64,000 nt of DNA from an uncultured Lentibacter sp. (GCA_947497495.1 CANMGT010000001.1:248001-312000); one strand, 5' to 3'. Positions 37,585-47,038 are shown, counted from the stretch's first letter. Made by a program: numbers and translations. The notes: generated by a model from the letters alone, not told the origin.

Positions 37585-38436
37585 GAGCGGCCGCATCAGC
37601 CCTTCTTGGGCGACGCTCGCGACCATGCGGCCATCGTGCGAGTATATCGCTCCGCGATTGAAGCCGCGGCCGCCGCCTGTCCAAGGCGCGTCCAAGTCAT
37701 ACAAATGCCAGTCGGAAAACTCGATCGGCGCGTGAAACCACATCGCGTGATCAAGGCTCGCTGTCATCACCTTGCCCTGAAACCACGTCAGCCCATGCGG
37801 GCGCAGGCTTGAGCCGAGCAGGTTCATGTCAGAGGCATAGGCCAGCAGGCAATGTTGCATCTGCGGCCCCTGCCCTTTAGCGGCCTCCATTCGAAACCAG
37901 AGCTGGTTCTTGTCACTTGTCTTCTCGGGCGTGAAGAAGTCGCGTGGCGCCACTTCTCTCAGCTCGATGGGACGCTGGCGCAGAAAGTCGTCGTGATACT
38001 TCTCTGGCAGTTTCTCAACGTTTGCCGCGCGCAACTCGTCGCGGTTTGGCCAGTCTTCGGGCGTGCCGTCTACTTGCATCGGGTGCTGATATTCCCAGCC
38101 CTCTTCATTGATGTGAAACGAGGCCGACAGGTTGAAAATTTGCTTACCATGCTGGATCGCAACAACGCGACGGGTGGTAAAACTGCCGCCATCGCGCGCG
38201 CGATCAACCTGATAGATCACAGGGATTTTCGGATCACCCGGCCTGATGAAATAGGCGTGCAGCGAGTGGCAGAGCCTGTCGGGCACCGTGCGGTAAGCCG
38301 CCATCAGCGCCTGCGCGATCACGTGACCGCCAAAGATGCGAGTGGTCGTTTCGCCGCCGCCGCCAACGCCGCGAAAGAGGTCAACCTCCAGTTGCTCGAT
38401 GTCTAGAAGTTTCAGGAGCTCATCTGCAGGTGTCAT
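37573..38436 (-). CDS. tesB: Acyl-CoA thioesterase II (TesB family)
   Basis: A 287-residue double-hotdog thioesterase hydrolysing acyl-CoA to free acid and CoA. The first half holds GGHVIAQALMAAYRTV near 38-53 and SLHAYFIRPGD near 60; the second half has CLLAYASDMNLL (catalytic Asp near 208) and LDHAMWFH near 232. It may recycle CoA from slowly metabolised acyl-CoA. It follows the acetoacetyl-CoA synthetase gene by 9 bases on the minus strand. Confidence 0.93.
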   Translation of the reverse strand: MTPADELLKLLDIEQLEVDLFRGVGGGGETTTRIFGGHVIAQALMAAYRTVPDRLCHSLHAYFIRPGDPKIPVIYQVDRARDGGSFTTRRVVAIQHGKQIFNLSASFHINEEGWEYQHPMQVDGTPEDWPNRDELRAANVEKLPEKYHDDFLRQRPIELREVAPRDFFTPEKTSDKNQLWFRMEAAKGQGPQMQHCLLAYASDMNLLGSSLRPHGLTWFQGKVMTASLDHAMWFHAPIEFSDWHLYDLDAPWTGGGRGFNRGAIYSHDGRMVASVAQEGLMRPLKKG

Positions 38437-38445
38437 GCGCGGGCC

Positions 38446-40401
38446 TCAGGTTTTGGCCCGTGCTTTCGCATAGGCGATGAAGAAGTCAAAACTATCCGGG
38501 TTGGCCATGCTGTCGCGGTTGACCACCTTCTCAGGATCGCCGCCAAGCAACAACTTTTTCACCGGAACTTCAAGCTTCTTGCCAGAAAGCGTGCGCGGCA
38601 CTTCAGCAAGCTCGATGATCTCGTTGGGCACAAAGCGCGCCGAAACCTGCGTGCGAATGGCGGCGATGATCTGGTCTTTCAAAGCGCCGTCCATGGCCAC
38701 GCCCTCGGCGGGCACCACAAACAACGGCATAAAACTCTCGCGGCCCAGAAACTCGAGGTCAACCACGAGGCTGTCCATGACGGTGTCCAAGCCCTCAACA
38801 GCTTGGTATATTTCGGCACTGCCAAGCCGGAGCCCTTTTCGGTTGATTGTGGCGTCAGAGCGGCCATAAATGACCGAGGCACCATGCTCATCAATCGAAA
38901 TCCAGTCGCCATGACGCCAGACGCCCGGGTAGTCGGCGAAGTAGCTGTCAAACAGGCGCTGCCCGCTTTCGTCACCCCAGAAGTAAAGCGGCATCGAGGG
39001 CAAAGGCTCGGTGCAGACAAGCTCGCCGACCTCTCCAACAAGCTCGTTTCCAAGCGCATCAAACGCGCGCACGGCATTGCCCAAAGCGCGGCACTGCATC
39101 TCTCCTGCCCGCACGGGCATGCAGGGGTGTCCAAGTACGAAAGCGCCAGACAGGTCGGTTCCGCCCGAGATAGGCGCGAGCCATTGGTCGGCTTTCACAT
39201 CGCGGTAGATCCAGTCGTAGGTGTCGGCAGACAAGGGTGAGCCTGTCGCCCCAAGCGAGCGCAGGGCTGACAAGTCAACCTCGTTGCGCGGCGCCACGCC
39301 GGCTTTCATGCAGGTGCTGAAATAGGCTGCCCCCGCGCCAAAATAGGTGAGTTTTTCGTCAGCCACAAAGCGCCAGAGCACGCCCATGTCAGGGTGATTT
39401 ACAGCGCCGTCATAGATCGCCACAGTTGCGCCATGGCCAAGCGCCATCCACTGCGAATTCCACATGATCCAGCCCGAAGACGTGAGCCAGCAGTAACGGT
39501 CTTCACTGGAAACATCCTGATGAAGCGACTGCTTGCAGGCCTCCAGAATGATGCCGCCATGGCCATGCACAATAGGCTTCGGATTCCCTGTGGTGCCAGA
39601 AGAATAGACGATCCAGAGAGGGTGCTCGAACGGCACCTGCGTGGCCTCATAGGCTGCGTCATCCCCCGTCAGATCGGCCCATGCGACATGGCCTTCCGGC
39701 AGCGCGCCCACCACGGGCAGCGTCACAAACTGCGCCACACTCGGCAGACCTGCGTTGATCTGTGCAAGCACATCCCGCCGGTCAACCGTTTTGCCCGCGT
39801 GCACGTAGCCATCCTGCGCGATCAGCACTTTGGGTGCGATCTGCTGGAAACGGTCAAGGATGGCGACATGCCCCATGTCAGGCGCGCAAAGTGACCAGAC
39901 AGCCCCAAGGCTGGAGGCCGCAAGAAACGCGATCAGCGCTGTCTCGGTGTTGGGCAAGATGGCAACAACGCGGTCGCCCTGCTCAACCCCCATTGCGCGA
40001 AGGCGTGACGCCACGCTGGCCACTTGTGCGCGCAACTCCCCCCACGTGAACTCCGAGCGCCCGAATGTCTCGGATTGCACGACAAGTGCTTGCCTGTCTT
40101 CGCGCCCTTCGGCGTGCTTGAGGATGTTCTCCGCGTAGTTCAAGGCCGCGCCTGTGCCCCACTCCATTCCCGGCATCTGTCGCTTCACGATCATTTTCTC
40201 AGGTCGCACAGAGGAGCGGATGTCAAAGAAGTCCCAGATCGCCGTCCAGAAACCCTCAAGGTCATCAACGCTCCAACGCCACATCGCGTTGTAGTCTTCA
40301 AAGGTAAGGTTGCGCGTCTCACCGACGAAGCGCTCGAACTGCGCCATGGTTGAGGCTTCACAGCGTTCAGGCGATGGCGTCCAGAGGAGCTTGCCACTCA
40401 T
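38446..40401 (-). CDS. Acetoacetate-CoA ligase
   Basis: A 651-residue AMP-forming ligase of the acetoacetyl-CoA synthetase length. It has NYAENIL near 88 and YSSGTTGNPKPIVHGHGG near 268, the SSGWIMWNSQW region, SGGTDLSGAFVLG, a YGRSDATINRKGLRLG block near 517 and the C-terminal lysine in LSGKKLEVPVKK. It activates acetoacetate for thiolysis to two acetyl-CoA. It overlaps the serine-hydrolase gene (ATGA on the minus strand) and precedes tesB. Confidence 0.92.
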   Translation of the reverse strand: MSGKLLWTPSPERCEASTMAQFERFVGETRNLTFEDYNAMWRWSVDDLEGFWTAIWDFFDIRSSVRPEKMIVKRQMPGMEWGTGAALNYAENILKHAEGREDRQALVVQSETFGRSEFTWGELRAQVASVASRLRAMGVEQGDRVVAILPNTETALIAFLAASSLGAVWSLCAPDMGHVAILDRFQQIAPKVLIAQDGYVHAGKTVDRRDVLAQINAGLPSVAQFVTLPVVGALPEGHVAWADLTGDDAAYEATQVPFEHPLWIVYSSGTTGNPKPIVHGHGGIILEACKQSLHQDVSSEDRYCWLTSSGWIMWNSQWMALGHGATVAIYDGAVNHPDMGVLWRFVADEKLTYFGAGAAYFSTCMKAGVAPRNEVDLSALRSLGATGSPLSADTYDWIYRDVKADQWLAPISGGTDLSGAFVLGHPCMPVRAGEMQCRALGNAVRAFDALGNELVGEVGELVCTEPLPSMPLYFWGDESGQRLFDSYFADYPGVWRHGDWISIDEHGASVIYGRSDATINRKGLRLGSAEIYQAVEGLDTVMDSLVVDLEFLGRESFMPLFVVPAEGVAMDGALKDQIIAAIRTQVSARFVPNEIIELAEVPRTLSGKKLEVPVKKLLLGGDPEKVVNRDSMANPDSFDFFIAYAKARAKT

Positions 40402-41603
40402 GCCAGTGCTCCTTGCACCAAAGCTTTCAGTTGCGAGCGCGACGGGTAGGCGCTGCTCGGCGAGAGCTGGGTGAAAAACACCACCGAGAGGTTGTGAACA
40501 GGGTCAACCCAGAAGAATGTCGAGGCCATGCCCCCCCATGAGAAATCGCCGATAGAGCCGGGCACGCGGGCGCGTCCCGGATCAAGCACAACAGCGCCGC
40601 CAATGCCAAAGCCCATGCCATCCATCGGTTGCTCGGCAAAGCTTGACGGGCCCATCGAAGCGATGTCACCCGCAAGATGGTTGCGCATCATAAAGGCCAA
40701 AGTGTGCGGGCTGAGAATACCCTTGCCACCGGTGCGCAGCATTTCGGCAAACTTGAGGTAGTCGTCGATCGTGCCGACAAGTCCGCCGCCGCCCGATTGG
40801 GTTACCGTATTGCGGTAGGGCGAAGTCTCGGTGCCATCAACCTGTCGCAGGCTGTCAGCGCCCTTCGCCACGGCTTTGATCTCGAAGGCTTCGCCGTCAA
40901 GCGGCGAATACAGCGTCGCGAAACGGCTCAGCTGGCTGTCGGCCACAGTAAAGCGGGTTTCATCCATGCCAAGCGGCGTGAATATCTCCTCGACGAAGAA
41001 ATCCTCGAGCGACTTGCCGCTGATCACTTCGATGACACGCCCAATTATGTCGATCCCGACAGAATACTCCCAGCGTGCGCCGGGCCGAAAGGCGAGAGGC
41101 ATGCCGGACAACGCGTTCGCCACATCTTCCAGACGGCGCGCACTAGGCGAAAAGTCGAGTTTTGCGGCCTGCATCGCCTCCGGCAGAGGGCCGGGGTTAA
41201 ACGAATAGCTGAGACCTGAGGTATGCGTGAGCAACTGATGCAGCGTTGGCGACGCGCAGGGCTCTGTTTGGCTCAAATCTTGCGCACCCGGCACGAGGCA
41301 ACGCGCATTTGCAAAGCCTTCGATAAAGTCGGACACAGGCGCATCAAGGTGCACCAAGCCGCGTTCGACAAGGATCATCAGCGCGACAGAGGTGATCGGT
41401 TTGGTCATCGAGTAGATCCGCGCAACCGTGTCACGCTGCCATGGCAACGCGCCCGCAGTGTCGCGCAAACCGCTCTCGTGATAGAAGGCCTCCGCCCCGT
41501 TCTGAGCGATCAAAACAGAGCATCCGGCATAGCGCCGCGTGTCAACATAACCCTGCATCCAGCCTTTGATCCGGCTAAGTCTATCCCTGTCAAAGCCGCT
41601 CAT
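40398..41603 (-). CDS. Serine hydrolase of the beta-lactamase/EstB family
   Basis: A 401-residue class C beta-lactamase-fold hydrolase without a signal peptide. The nucleophile motif is SMTK (Ser65-Lys68), the Tyr motif YSVGIDIIG near 183 and a late GGMASTFFW. Members are esterases, lactonases, or D-amino-acid peptidases. The cytoplasmic location and metabolic neighbours favour an esterase or lactonase rather than a cell-wall enzyme; that is inference. It lies between livF and the ligase gene. Confidence 0.88.
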   Translation of the reverse strand: MSGFDRDRLSRIKGWMQGYVDTRRYAGCSVLIAQNGAEAFYHESGLRDTAGALPWQRDTVARIYSMTKPITSVALMILVERGLVHLDAPVSDFIEGFANARCLVPGAQDLSQTEPCASPTLHQLLTHTSGLSYSFNPGPLPEAMQAAKLDFSPSARRLEDVANALSGMPLAFRPGARWEYSVGIDIIGRVIEVISGKSLEDFFVEEIFTPLGMDETRFTVADSQLSRFATLYSPLDGEAFEIKAVAKGADSLRQVDGTETSPYRNTVTQSGGGGLVGTIDDYLKFAEMLRTGGKGILSPHTLAFMMRNHLAGDIASMGPSSFAEQPMDGMGFGIGGAVVLDPGRARVPGSIGDFSWGGMASTFFWVDPVHNLSVVFFTQLSPSSAYPSRSQLKALVQGALA

Positions 41604-41609
41604 AGCGCC

Positions 41610-42311
41610 CTACACCTCAAGCCATTCCTTGCGCACATCATCACGTTCCTTCAGCTCTGCAGGCGTGCCTTCAAACACGATCTGCCCGTGACCCATAACA
41701 TACACTCGGTGAGCAATGTCCATCGCGATCGACAGCTTTTGCTCAACCAGCAAAGTGGAAATCCCGCGATCTGCGATCTCCTTGAGAACGTCGGCAACCT
41801 TCTGAACCATCTGCGGGGAAAGCCCCTCGGTTGGCTCGTCAATCATCACGAAATCAGGGTCGCCCATTAGGGTGCGGCACATAGTGAGCATCTGTTGCTC
41901 GCCGCCCGACAGAACCGAGGCTTCAACATCGGCGCGCTCGTTGAGGTTTGAGAACATGTCAAACATCATCTGCATCGACCAACGGCCATCGCCGTCTTTC
42001 TGGCCGGGCTTGAGGCCCAGCGTCAGGTTTTGTCGCGTCGTCAGCCCGGGGAAGATATCGCGGTTCTCCGGAACATATCCGATCCCCAGATTGGCGATCT
42101 CATAGGCTGTCTTTCCAGCGATCTCCTGCCCCTTGAACTTGACAGAACCCTGAGGTGGGACTTCGCCCATGATGGCTTTGCAAGAGGTTGAGCGGCCAAC
42201 GCCGTTGCGCCCCAAGAGCGCGACAATCTCGCCCTCTTGCACGTTCATCGTCACCCCTTGGAGGATGTGCGATTTGCCGTAATAGGCGTGCATGTCAGTG
42301 ACTTCTATCAA
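41610..42311 (-). CDS. livF: Branched-chain-amino-acid-type ABC transporter ATPase LivF, with Arg in Walker A
   Basis: A 233-residue ATPase with ABC signature LSGGEQQMLTMCR (near 137) and Walker B DFVMIDEPTEGLSP. The Walker A reads GRNGVGRSTS (about 34-43), with Arg in place of the usual invariant Lys. The DNA (CGC in the minus-strand reading at about 42188-42190) is unambiguous. It is the last gene of the transporter operon and overlaps livG by ATGA. Confidence 0.93.
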   Translation of the reverse strand: MIEVTDMHAYYGKSHILQGVTMNVQEGEIVALLGRNGVGRSTSCKAIMGEVPPQGSVKFKGQEIAGKTAYEIANLGIGYVPENRDIFPGLTTRQNLTLGLKPGQKDGDGRWSMQMMFDMFSNLNERADVEASVLSGGEQQMLTMCRTLMGDPDFVMIDEPTEGLSPQMVQKVADVLKEIADRGISTLLVEQKLSIAMDIAHRVYVMGHGQIVFEGTPAELKERDDVRKEWLEV

Positions 42312-43069
42312 TGTTCTGCCTCCAAAGCCGCGCCCAGATAGGCTTCCTGCACTTTCGGGTCGGCCCGCACATCTGCGGGTTTGCCCGTTGCGATTATCTC
42401 TCCGTAAACCAACACGCTGATCCGGTCGGCCAAGCCAAAGACGACGCCCATGTCATGTTCAACCATGATCAGGGTTTTGCCCGCTGTGACTTTCAAAATC
42501 AGATCCGTGATATAGTCGGTTTCCGAGTGGCTCATGCCTGCTGTTGGTTCGTCAAGCATGATGACATCAGCGCCACCGGCAATGGTAATGCCGATCTCGA
42601 GCGCGCGTTGCTCGGCATAGCTGAGCATGCCCGCAGGTAAGTCGCGGCGCGCAAGCAAGTTGATCTGATCGAGAATGGCATCCGCACCTTCCGTAAGGCT
42701 GCGCGAGCGGTTCACAAGGTTCCAGAAAGAATACTTGTAGCCCTGCGCCCAAAGGAGTGCGCAGCGCACGTTTTCAAACACTGTCATCGCTGGAAAGATG
42801 TTGGTGATCTGGAACGAGCGTGACAACCCGCGGCGGTTGATCTGGAAGGGCTGCAGCCCCGCCAAGTCTTCACCGTGCAGCTTAACAGTGCCTGAAGTCG
42901 GCGGAAACCGCGCTGTGATCAGGTTGAACAGGGTTGATTTGCCCGCCCCGTTTGGCCCGATGATCGCATGTCGCTCGGCCTTGCCAATCGAAAGGTCGAT
43001 ACCGCGGATGATCTCGGCTTTGCCGAAGCTCTTCTTGAGCCCCGTGAGTTCAAGTGCTGGCGTGCTCAT
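42308..43069 (-). CDS. livG: Branched-chain-amino-acid-type ABC transporter ATPase LivG
   Basis: A 253-residue ATPase with canonical Walker A GPNGAGKST (near 36), signature LSYAEQRALEIG (the LivG-type variant of LSGG) and Walker B DVIMLDEPTAGMS. The conserved final region VQEAYLG is present. A longer frame to 43177 exists, but ATG 43069 overlaps the livM stop and gives the family length. Confidence 0.94.
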   Translation of the reverse strand: MSTPALELTGLKKSFGKAEIIRGIDLSIGKAERHAIIGPNGAGKSTLFNLITARFPPTSGTVKLHGEDLAGLQPFQINRRGLSRSFQITNIFPAMTVFENVRCALLWAQGYKYSFWNLVNRSRSLTEGADAILDQINLLARRDLPAGMLSYAEQRALEIGITIAGGADVIMLDEPTAGMSHSETDYITDLILKVTAGKTLIMVEHDMGVVFGLADRISVLVYGEIIATGKPADVRADPKVQEAYLGAALEAEH

Positions 43070-44361
43070 AGTTTGCCTCCCACCGAGTTTGCTTCGCTCC
43101 AGGCCTCTTTCATGGCCGGCAACGTTGCCCGGGCGAGGCCCAAGCCGACAACTGTAACGCCAATCGCGATGATCCATGGCAGGATCGCGTGACTGTCAAA
43201 AGTCGTCCAGAAGAGCGTCATTTCATTGTCACCTGTCGCCGCATGGCGCACGTGGAATGTCATCTCGACCAAGGCCGCCAACCCGAGGATGCCGATCAAC
43301 GCAGGTACCAGCGTCTTGATATAAGGCCGCACGAGCCCACCCGCCTTTCCCAGTTTGATCGCCGGAACGTGCATCATCAAGATGCCCGCCAACCCTCCGG
43401 GAAAGAACATCACCGTAGCCAGGAAGAGCGCGCCGACGTAAAAAGCCCAAAGTTCGGTCTGCAGGCTCAGAACAGTCTGCAACAGCGTAAAGACAATCGC
43501 GCCGATGATCGGCCCGAAGAAGAAGCCCACACCGCCAAGGAATGTCACCAGCAAGATCACGCCGGACGACGCTGTGTTGAGGTTCTCTTCCGTCAGGATT
43601 TCGTAGTTGATGCCGAACAATCCGCCAGCAACACCGGCGAAGAAGCCCGACGCCACGAAGCTGTAAAAACGCACCCAACGCGACGAATATCCAAGGAATT
43701 GCGCGCGCTCCGGGTTGTCGCGAACCGCGTTCGCCATGCGCCCGACAGGCGTGCGTGACCAAAGATACATCAACGCAGCCGACAGCAAGACCCAGAAAGA
43801 CGTCAGGTAGTAAACGTCGATAGGTTGCAGGAACTCGTTGCCAAAGAACGGCATCGCATAGGTGCGGTCTCCGGAAATGCCCTCTTCACCGCCAAAGAAC
43901 GCGACGATGATCACCGAGCAGGCCGCGATCAGCTCGCCGACGCCAAGGCTGATCATCGCAAAGACAGTGCCTGCGCTGCGGGTCGAAAACGAGCCGACGA
44001 TCAACGCGAGGCCCATCCCGAACAGCCCACCAAACAGTGGCAGCACCGGCAGCGGGAACATGGCGAAAAAGTCGGACATGTTCATAATATGCATACAGGC
44101 AAACCCGCCGACACCCGCGTAAACCGCGTGGCCGAAGCTGAGCATACCGCCCTGCCCGAGAAGCATGTTGTAAGCCAGCGCGAAGATCACCGTGATCCAC
44201 ATCTGGTTCATAATGGTAATCGCCGAGTTGTTGGTAAAAACAAACGGCAGAACGAGCAGCAGGAAGGCTGCCACAATCCACGGGGTGAGCGTGAGGCTCA
44301 GCGAGCCCGCGCGCATACGCTGGCTTGGCTTGCTTGGGTCTGTTGTCAGCTCATCATTCAT
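43066..44361 (-). CDS. livM: Branched-chain-amino-acid-type ABC permease LivM
   Basis: A 431-residue permease, longer than usual LivM because of an extra C-terminal membrane region (about 330-431). Roughly 10-11 hydrophobic segments are visible, and YNMLLGQGGMLSFGHAVYAGVG (core QGGMLSFGHA, near 68) is the LivM signature. The loop RTPVGRMANAVRDNPERAQFLGY is the EAA-like ATPase contact. It overlaps livH and livG by ATGA. Confidence 0.93.
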   Translation of the reverse strand: MNDELTTDPSKPSQRMRAGSLSLTLTPWIVAAFLLLVLPFVFTNNSAITIMNQMWITVIFALAYNMLLGQGGMLSFGHAVYAGVGGFACMHIMNMSDFFAMFPLPVLPLFGGLFGMGLALIVGSFSTRSAGTVFAMISLGVGELIAACSVIIVAFFGGEEGISGDRTYAMPFFGNEFLQPIDVYYLTSFWVLLSAALMYLWSRTPVGRMANAVRDNPERAQFLGYSSRWVRFYSFVASGFFAGVAGGLFGINYEILTEENLNTASSGVILLVTFLGGVGFFFGPIIGAIVFTLLQTVLSLQTELWAFYVGALFLATVMFFPGGLAGILMMHVPAIKLGKAGGLVRPYIKTLVPALIGILGLAALVEMTFHVRHAATGDNEMTLFWTTFDSHAILPWIIAIGVTVVGLGLARATLPAMKEAWSEANSVGGKL

Positions 44362-45314
44362 GATTCACGCTTTCCGAATAGGCCCGCAGGACGGAAGATT
44401 AAGATCAGCACCATCAGGATATAGGGCAGGATATCTGCGATCTGTGGGCTGGTGACTGTCCACAAGTCGCGAAACACGCTGTTGCCCAAGTTCTCTGGCG
44501 TCGAAATGCCAACGGCGTTGAGGATGTCCGACATCTGGACGTTGTAAGATTTGGCAAAAGTGGTGATCCAGCCGATCATCAGCGAGGCGACCAAGGCCCC
44601 CCAAAGCGAGCCAAGCCCGCCGATCACGATGGTCACAAACACGATCGACCCGAGTACAAAGGCCATGCCGGGAAAGGTGCCCAAGACAGGCCCCGCGATA
44701 ACGCCCGCAACACCGGCGAGCGCCGTGCCAACCCCGAAAACACCCATGAAGATCAGCGGCACATTGTGCCCCAGCGCTTCAACGGTGCGCGGATAGCTGA
44801 GCGCCGCCTGAATGATCATCCCGACGCGCGTTTTGTTGAGCACAAAGAGCAGCCCGATAAAGATCGCGACAGAGGTGAAGATCATGAAAATCTTGTAGGC
44901 CGGTATCGAGTTCGCCCCGATAGAGAAGGCCGTGAAGTTCAACACCTCTGGAACAGAGTAGGGCATCGTGTTCTTGCCCCAGACGAATTGCACCATCTCT
45001 TCGATGAGAAGCGCCAGCCCGAAGGTAAAGATCAACTCGGGGACGTGGCCGTATTGGTGCACACGCCTGAGCCCGTATCGCTCAACCCCTGCGCCTATGA
45101 CGCCTACAATAAGTGGCGCGACAAGCAGGCCCATCCAGAACCCGAGCGCCAGGCTGATCTGATAGGCAAAGTAAGCCCCCAGCATGTAAAAGCTCGCATG
45201 TGCAAAATTCAAAACACCCATCATAGAGAAGATGAGCGTAAGGCCGGCCGAAAGCATAAAGAGCAGCAATCCGGTCACAAGCCCGTCGATAACATTGACG
45301 AGGATGAGTTCCAT
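44358..45314 (-). CDS. livH: Branched-chain-amino-acid-type ABC permease LivH
   Basis: A 318-residue permease with about eight helices and the LivH signature GLTLIFSMMGVLNFAHASFYMLGAY (core GVLNFAHASFYMLG, near 33-46). The late region GLGSLWGALVASLMIG matches the second conserved block. It lies downstream of the binding-protein gene, separated by an attenuator-like hairpin. Confidence 0.94.
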   Translation of the reverse strand: MELILVNVIDGLVTGLLLFMLSAGLTLIFSMMGVLNFAHASFYMLGAYFAYQISLALGFWMGLLVAPLIVGVIGAGVERYGLRRVHQYGHVPELIFTFGLALLIEEMVQFVWGKNTMPYSVPEVLNFTAFSIGANSIPAYKIFMIFTSVAIFIGLLFVLNKTRVGMIIQAALSYPRTVEALGHNVPLIFMGVFGVGTALAGVAGVIAGPVLGTFPGMAFVLGSIVFVTIVIGGLGSLWGALVASLMIGWITTFAKSYNVQMSDILNAVGISTPENLGNSVFRDLWTVTSPQIADILPYILMVLILIFRPAGLFGKRES

Positions 45315-45356
45315 CGGGTCCCCCTGAGGGTAAGCGTAAGATTATAAGATGGTGAA

Positions 45357-45385
45357 AACCCGCCCCACAATGTGCAGGGCGGGTT
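45357..45385 (-). terminator. Attenuator-like hairpin between binding-protein and livH genes
   Basis: On the minus strand the arms AACCCGCCC and GGGCGGGTT (9 bp) flank an 11-base loop that itself contains CAC-AAT-GTG. A short TTTT follows. Position after the binding-protein stop and before the permease genes is typical of a partial terminator that raises the binding-protein level over the membrane components. Confidence 0.7.
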
Positions 45386-45399
45386 CGGTAAAGAGCCTG

Positions 45400-46644
45400 T
45401 TACGGGCGCTTCATGTCACAAGTTGTCGGGCTGTCCATCGAGGCCATCGTCACTGTTGACTCAGTGTAAACACCGAAGCCGGAGTTATCATAGTCAAAGT
45501 CGATGTTCTCGTCGGTGTGAACACCCACATTCATGTCCTGAATGATCTGGTGATCTTGTGGACGCATGAAGACTTTGCCACCCCACTGGCTGTCATACTC
45601 CATACCTTCAAGCTGCTTGGCTACGGCAACAACGTCATCCGCCGTGCCCGCCGCTTCGATGGCTGTCGAGAGCATACCGATCACGTTGAAGATCCGGCTT
45701 TGGTCAATGTTGCCTTCAGGGTATTTCGCCTCGAAGGCTTCATAGGTCGCGCGGGCCTCTTCCGTTGCAATCGGGTTGATGCCTCCCTGCGAGATAAGGC
45801 GAATACGGCCTTTACCACTTTCGCCAAAGGCAGCAGTGATGCCCGAGCCAGCCGCGTAGTAAGTAAAGATCGGGCCGTCAAAGCCGTTCTCGATCGCAGA
45901 TTTACCAAGGCCGAGCATGTCAGCACCCCAGTTGCCTGTGATGATCGCATCCGCACCGGACGCCACGATCTTGCGTGAGTATGGTGTGAAGTCTTTCACC
46001 TTGCCGATTGGGTGAAGCTCGTTACCCACAATCTCGACATCAGGGCGTTTCTCGCCGAGGTTCTTCACAGCAGCCGCCGCAACCGCCTTACCAAACGAGT
46101 AGTCCTGACCGATGATGTAAACTTTTTTCATGCTTTCATCTTTGGCCATGACATCTGTCAGTGCGTCCATCTTGATGTCGGCATTGGCGTCAAAACGGAA
46201 ATGCCAGAAGTTGCACTTTTCGTTTGTCAGAGCAGGGTCAACCGCAGCGTAGTTCAAGAATAGAACTCGGCTGTCAGGGTTGCGTTTGTTGTGCTTTTCA
46301 ATTGCTTCGGTCAGTGCGTTGGCGACGCCTGAAGAGTTGCCTTGCGCAATGTAGCGGATGCCTTGGTCGATCGCGACTTGCAGCTGGATCAGCGACTCTT
46401 TCGGGCTGATCTTGTTATCAAACGCGACGATCTCGAAGTTCGTTCCTCCCAAAACGCCCCCCTTTTGGTTGACCATATAGTCAGCCGCAAATTCGAACTG
46501 GTGCAAACCGTTCGTGCCAGTGCTCGCAAACGGGCCGGACAGTGGGTCAATAAAGGCGATCTTGATATTCTCGGCAAAGGCAGCAGACGCGCCAATCACC
46601 AGTGAAAGCGCCGAAACAGCACTGAGTTTTGTAAATTTCTTCAT
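45400..46644 (-). CDS. ABC transporter substrate-binding protein (Leu/Ile/Val-binding family)
   Basis: A 414-residue periplasmic binding protein. A signal peptide ends AFA about residue 24, and the mature domain starts ENIKIAFIDPLSGPFASTG. The type I periplasmic-binding fold has VYIIGQDYSFGKAV near 172 and DAIITGNWGADMLGLGKSA near 232. Liv-type binding proteins accept amino acids, amides, aromatic or short-chain carboxylates; given the surrounding acyl-CoA genes a carboxylic acid is plausible. ATG 46644 is preceded by GGGAGGAAAT. Confidence 0.93.
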   Translation of the reverse strand: MKKFTKLSAVSALSLVIGASAAFAENIKIAFIDPLSGPFASTGTNGLHQFEFAADYMVNQKGGVLGGTNFEIVAFDNKISPKESLIQLQVAIDQGIRYIAQGNSSGVANALTEAIEKHNKRNPDSRVLFLNYAAVDPALTNEKCNFWHFRFDANADIKMDALTDVMAKDESMKKVYIIGQDYSFGKAVAAAAVKNLGEKRPDVEIVGNELHPIGKVKDFTPYSRKIVASGADAIITGNWGADMLGLGKSAIENGFDGPIFTYYAAGSGITAAFGESGKGRIRLISQGGINPIATEEARATYEAFEAKYPEGNIDQSRIFNVIGMLSTAIEAAGTADDVVAVAKQLEGMEYDSQWGGKVFMRPQDHQIIQDMNVGVHTDENIDFDYDNSGFGVYTESTVTMASMDSPTTCDMKRP

Positions 46645-47007
46645 GATTTCCTCCCTAGGAATGATCTCGGCCCATTTCAGTATTCAGGGTCATGATCGGT
46701 AGCGAAAGAGTTGCACACCTCGGTTCAAAGTCAAGGCTCGGGACGCGAAATGATGCTACGTCACGAATTCGCTTTTTGTTGCCGCAGCGTAACGCACAAC
46801 TCGAACGCCCGGAAATCACCCTGACGTAGAAGCCATCTAATACATTGTTATAAAACATGAAAAATTCAAAATTCGTTCTGCCTTCGAGTGCCGAATTTAA
46901 GGAAAGACTTGCCTATAAAAAACTCGAAAACCTGTTTTTTGGCCCTCAGGAAACAGCGATTTTTTTTCATTTCGCGCCCACAGACCATGTTTTTTTTGCA
47001 CGTGAAA

Positions 47008-47022
47008 TTCCGCTATGCGAAA
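47008..47022. promoter_or_regulatory. Candidate IclR operator upstream of the liv-type transporter operon
   Basis: Read on the minus strand the site is TTTCGCATAGCGGAA, an imperfect palindrome (TTYCGC around a 3-base centre). It matches the dyad at 55900-55914 in 12 of 15 positions. It lies between the iclR stop (47039) and the binding-protein start (46644). The remaining 46645-47007 gap is AT-rich, with T-runs at 46935-46940, 46960-46967 and 46990-46997 and no convincing gene. Confidence 0.55.
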
Positions 47023-47038
47023 CCGCGCTCCGCGTGAT

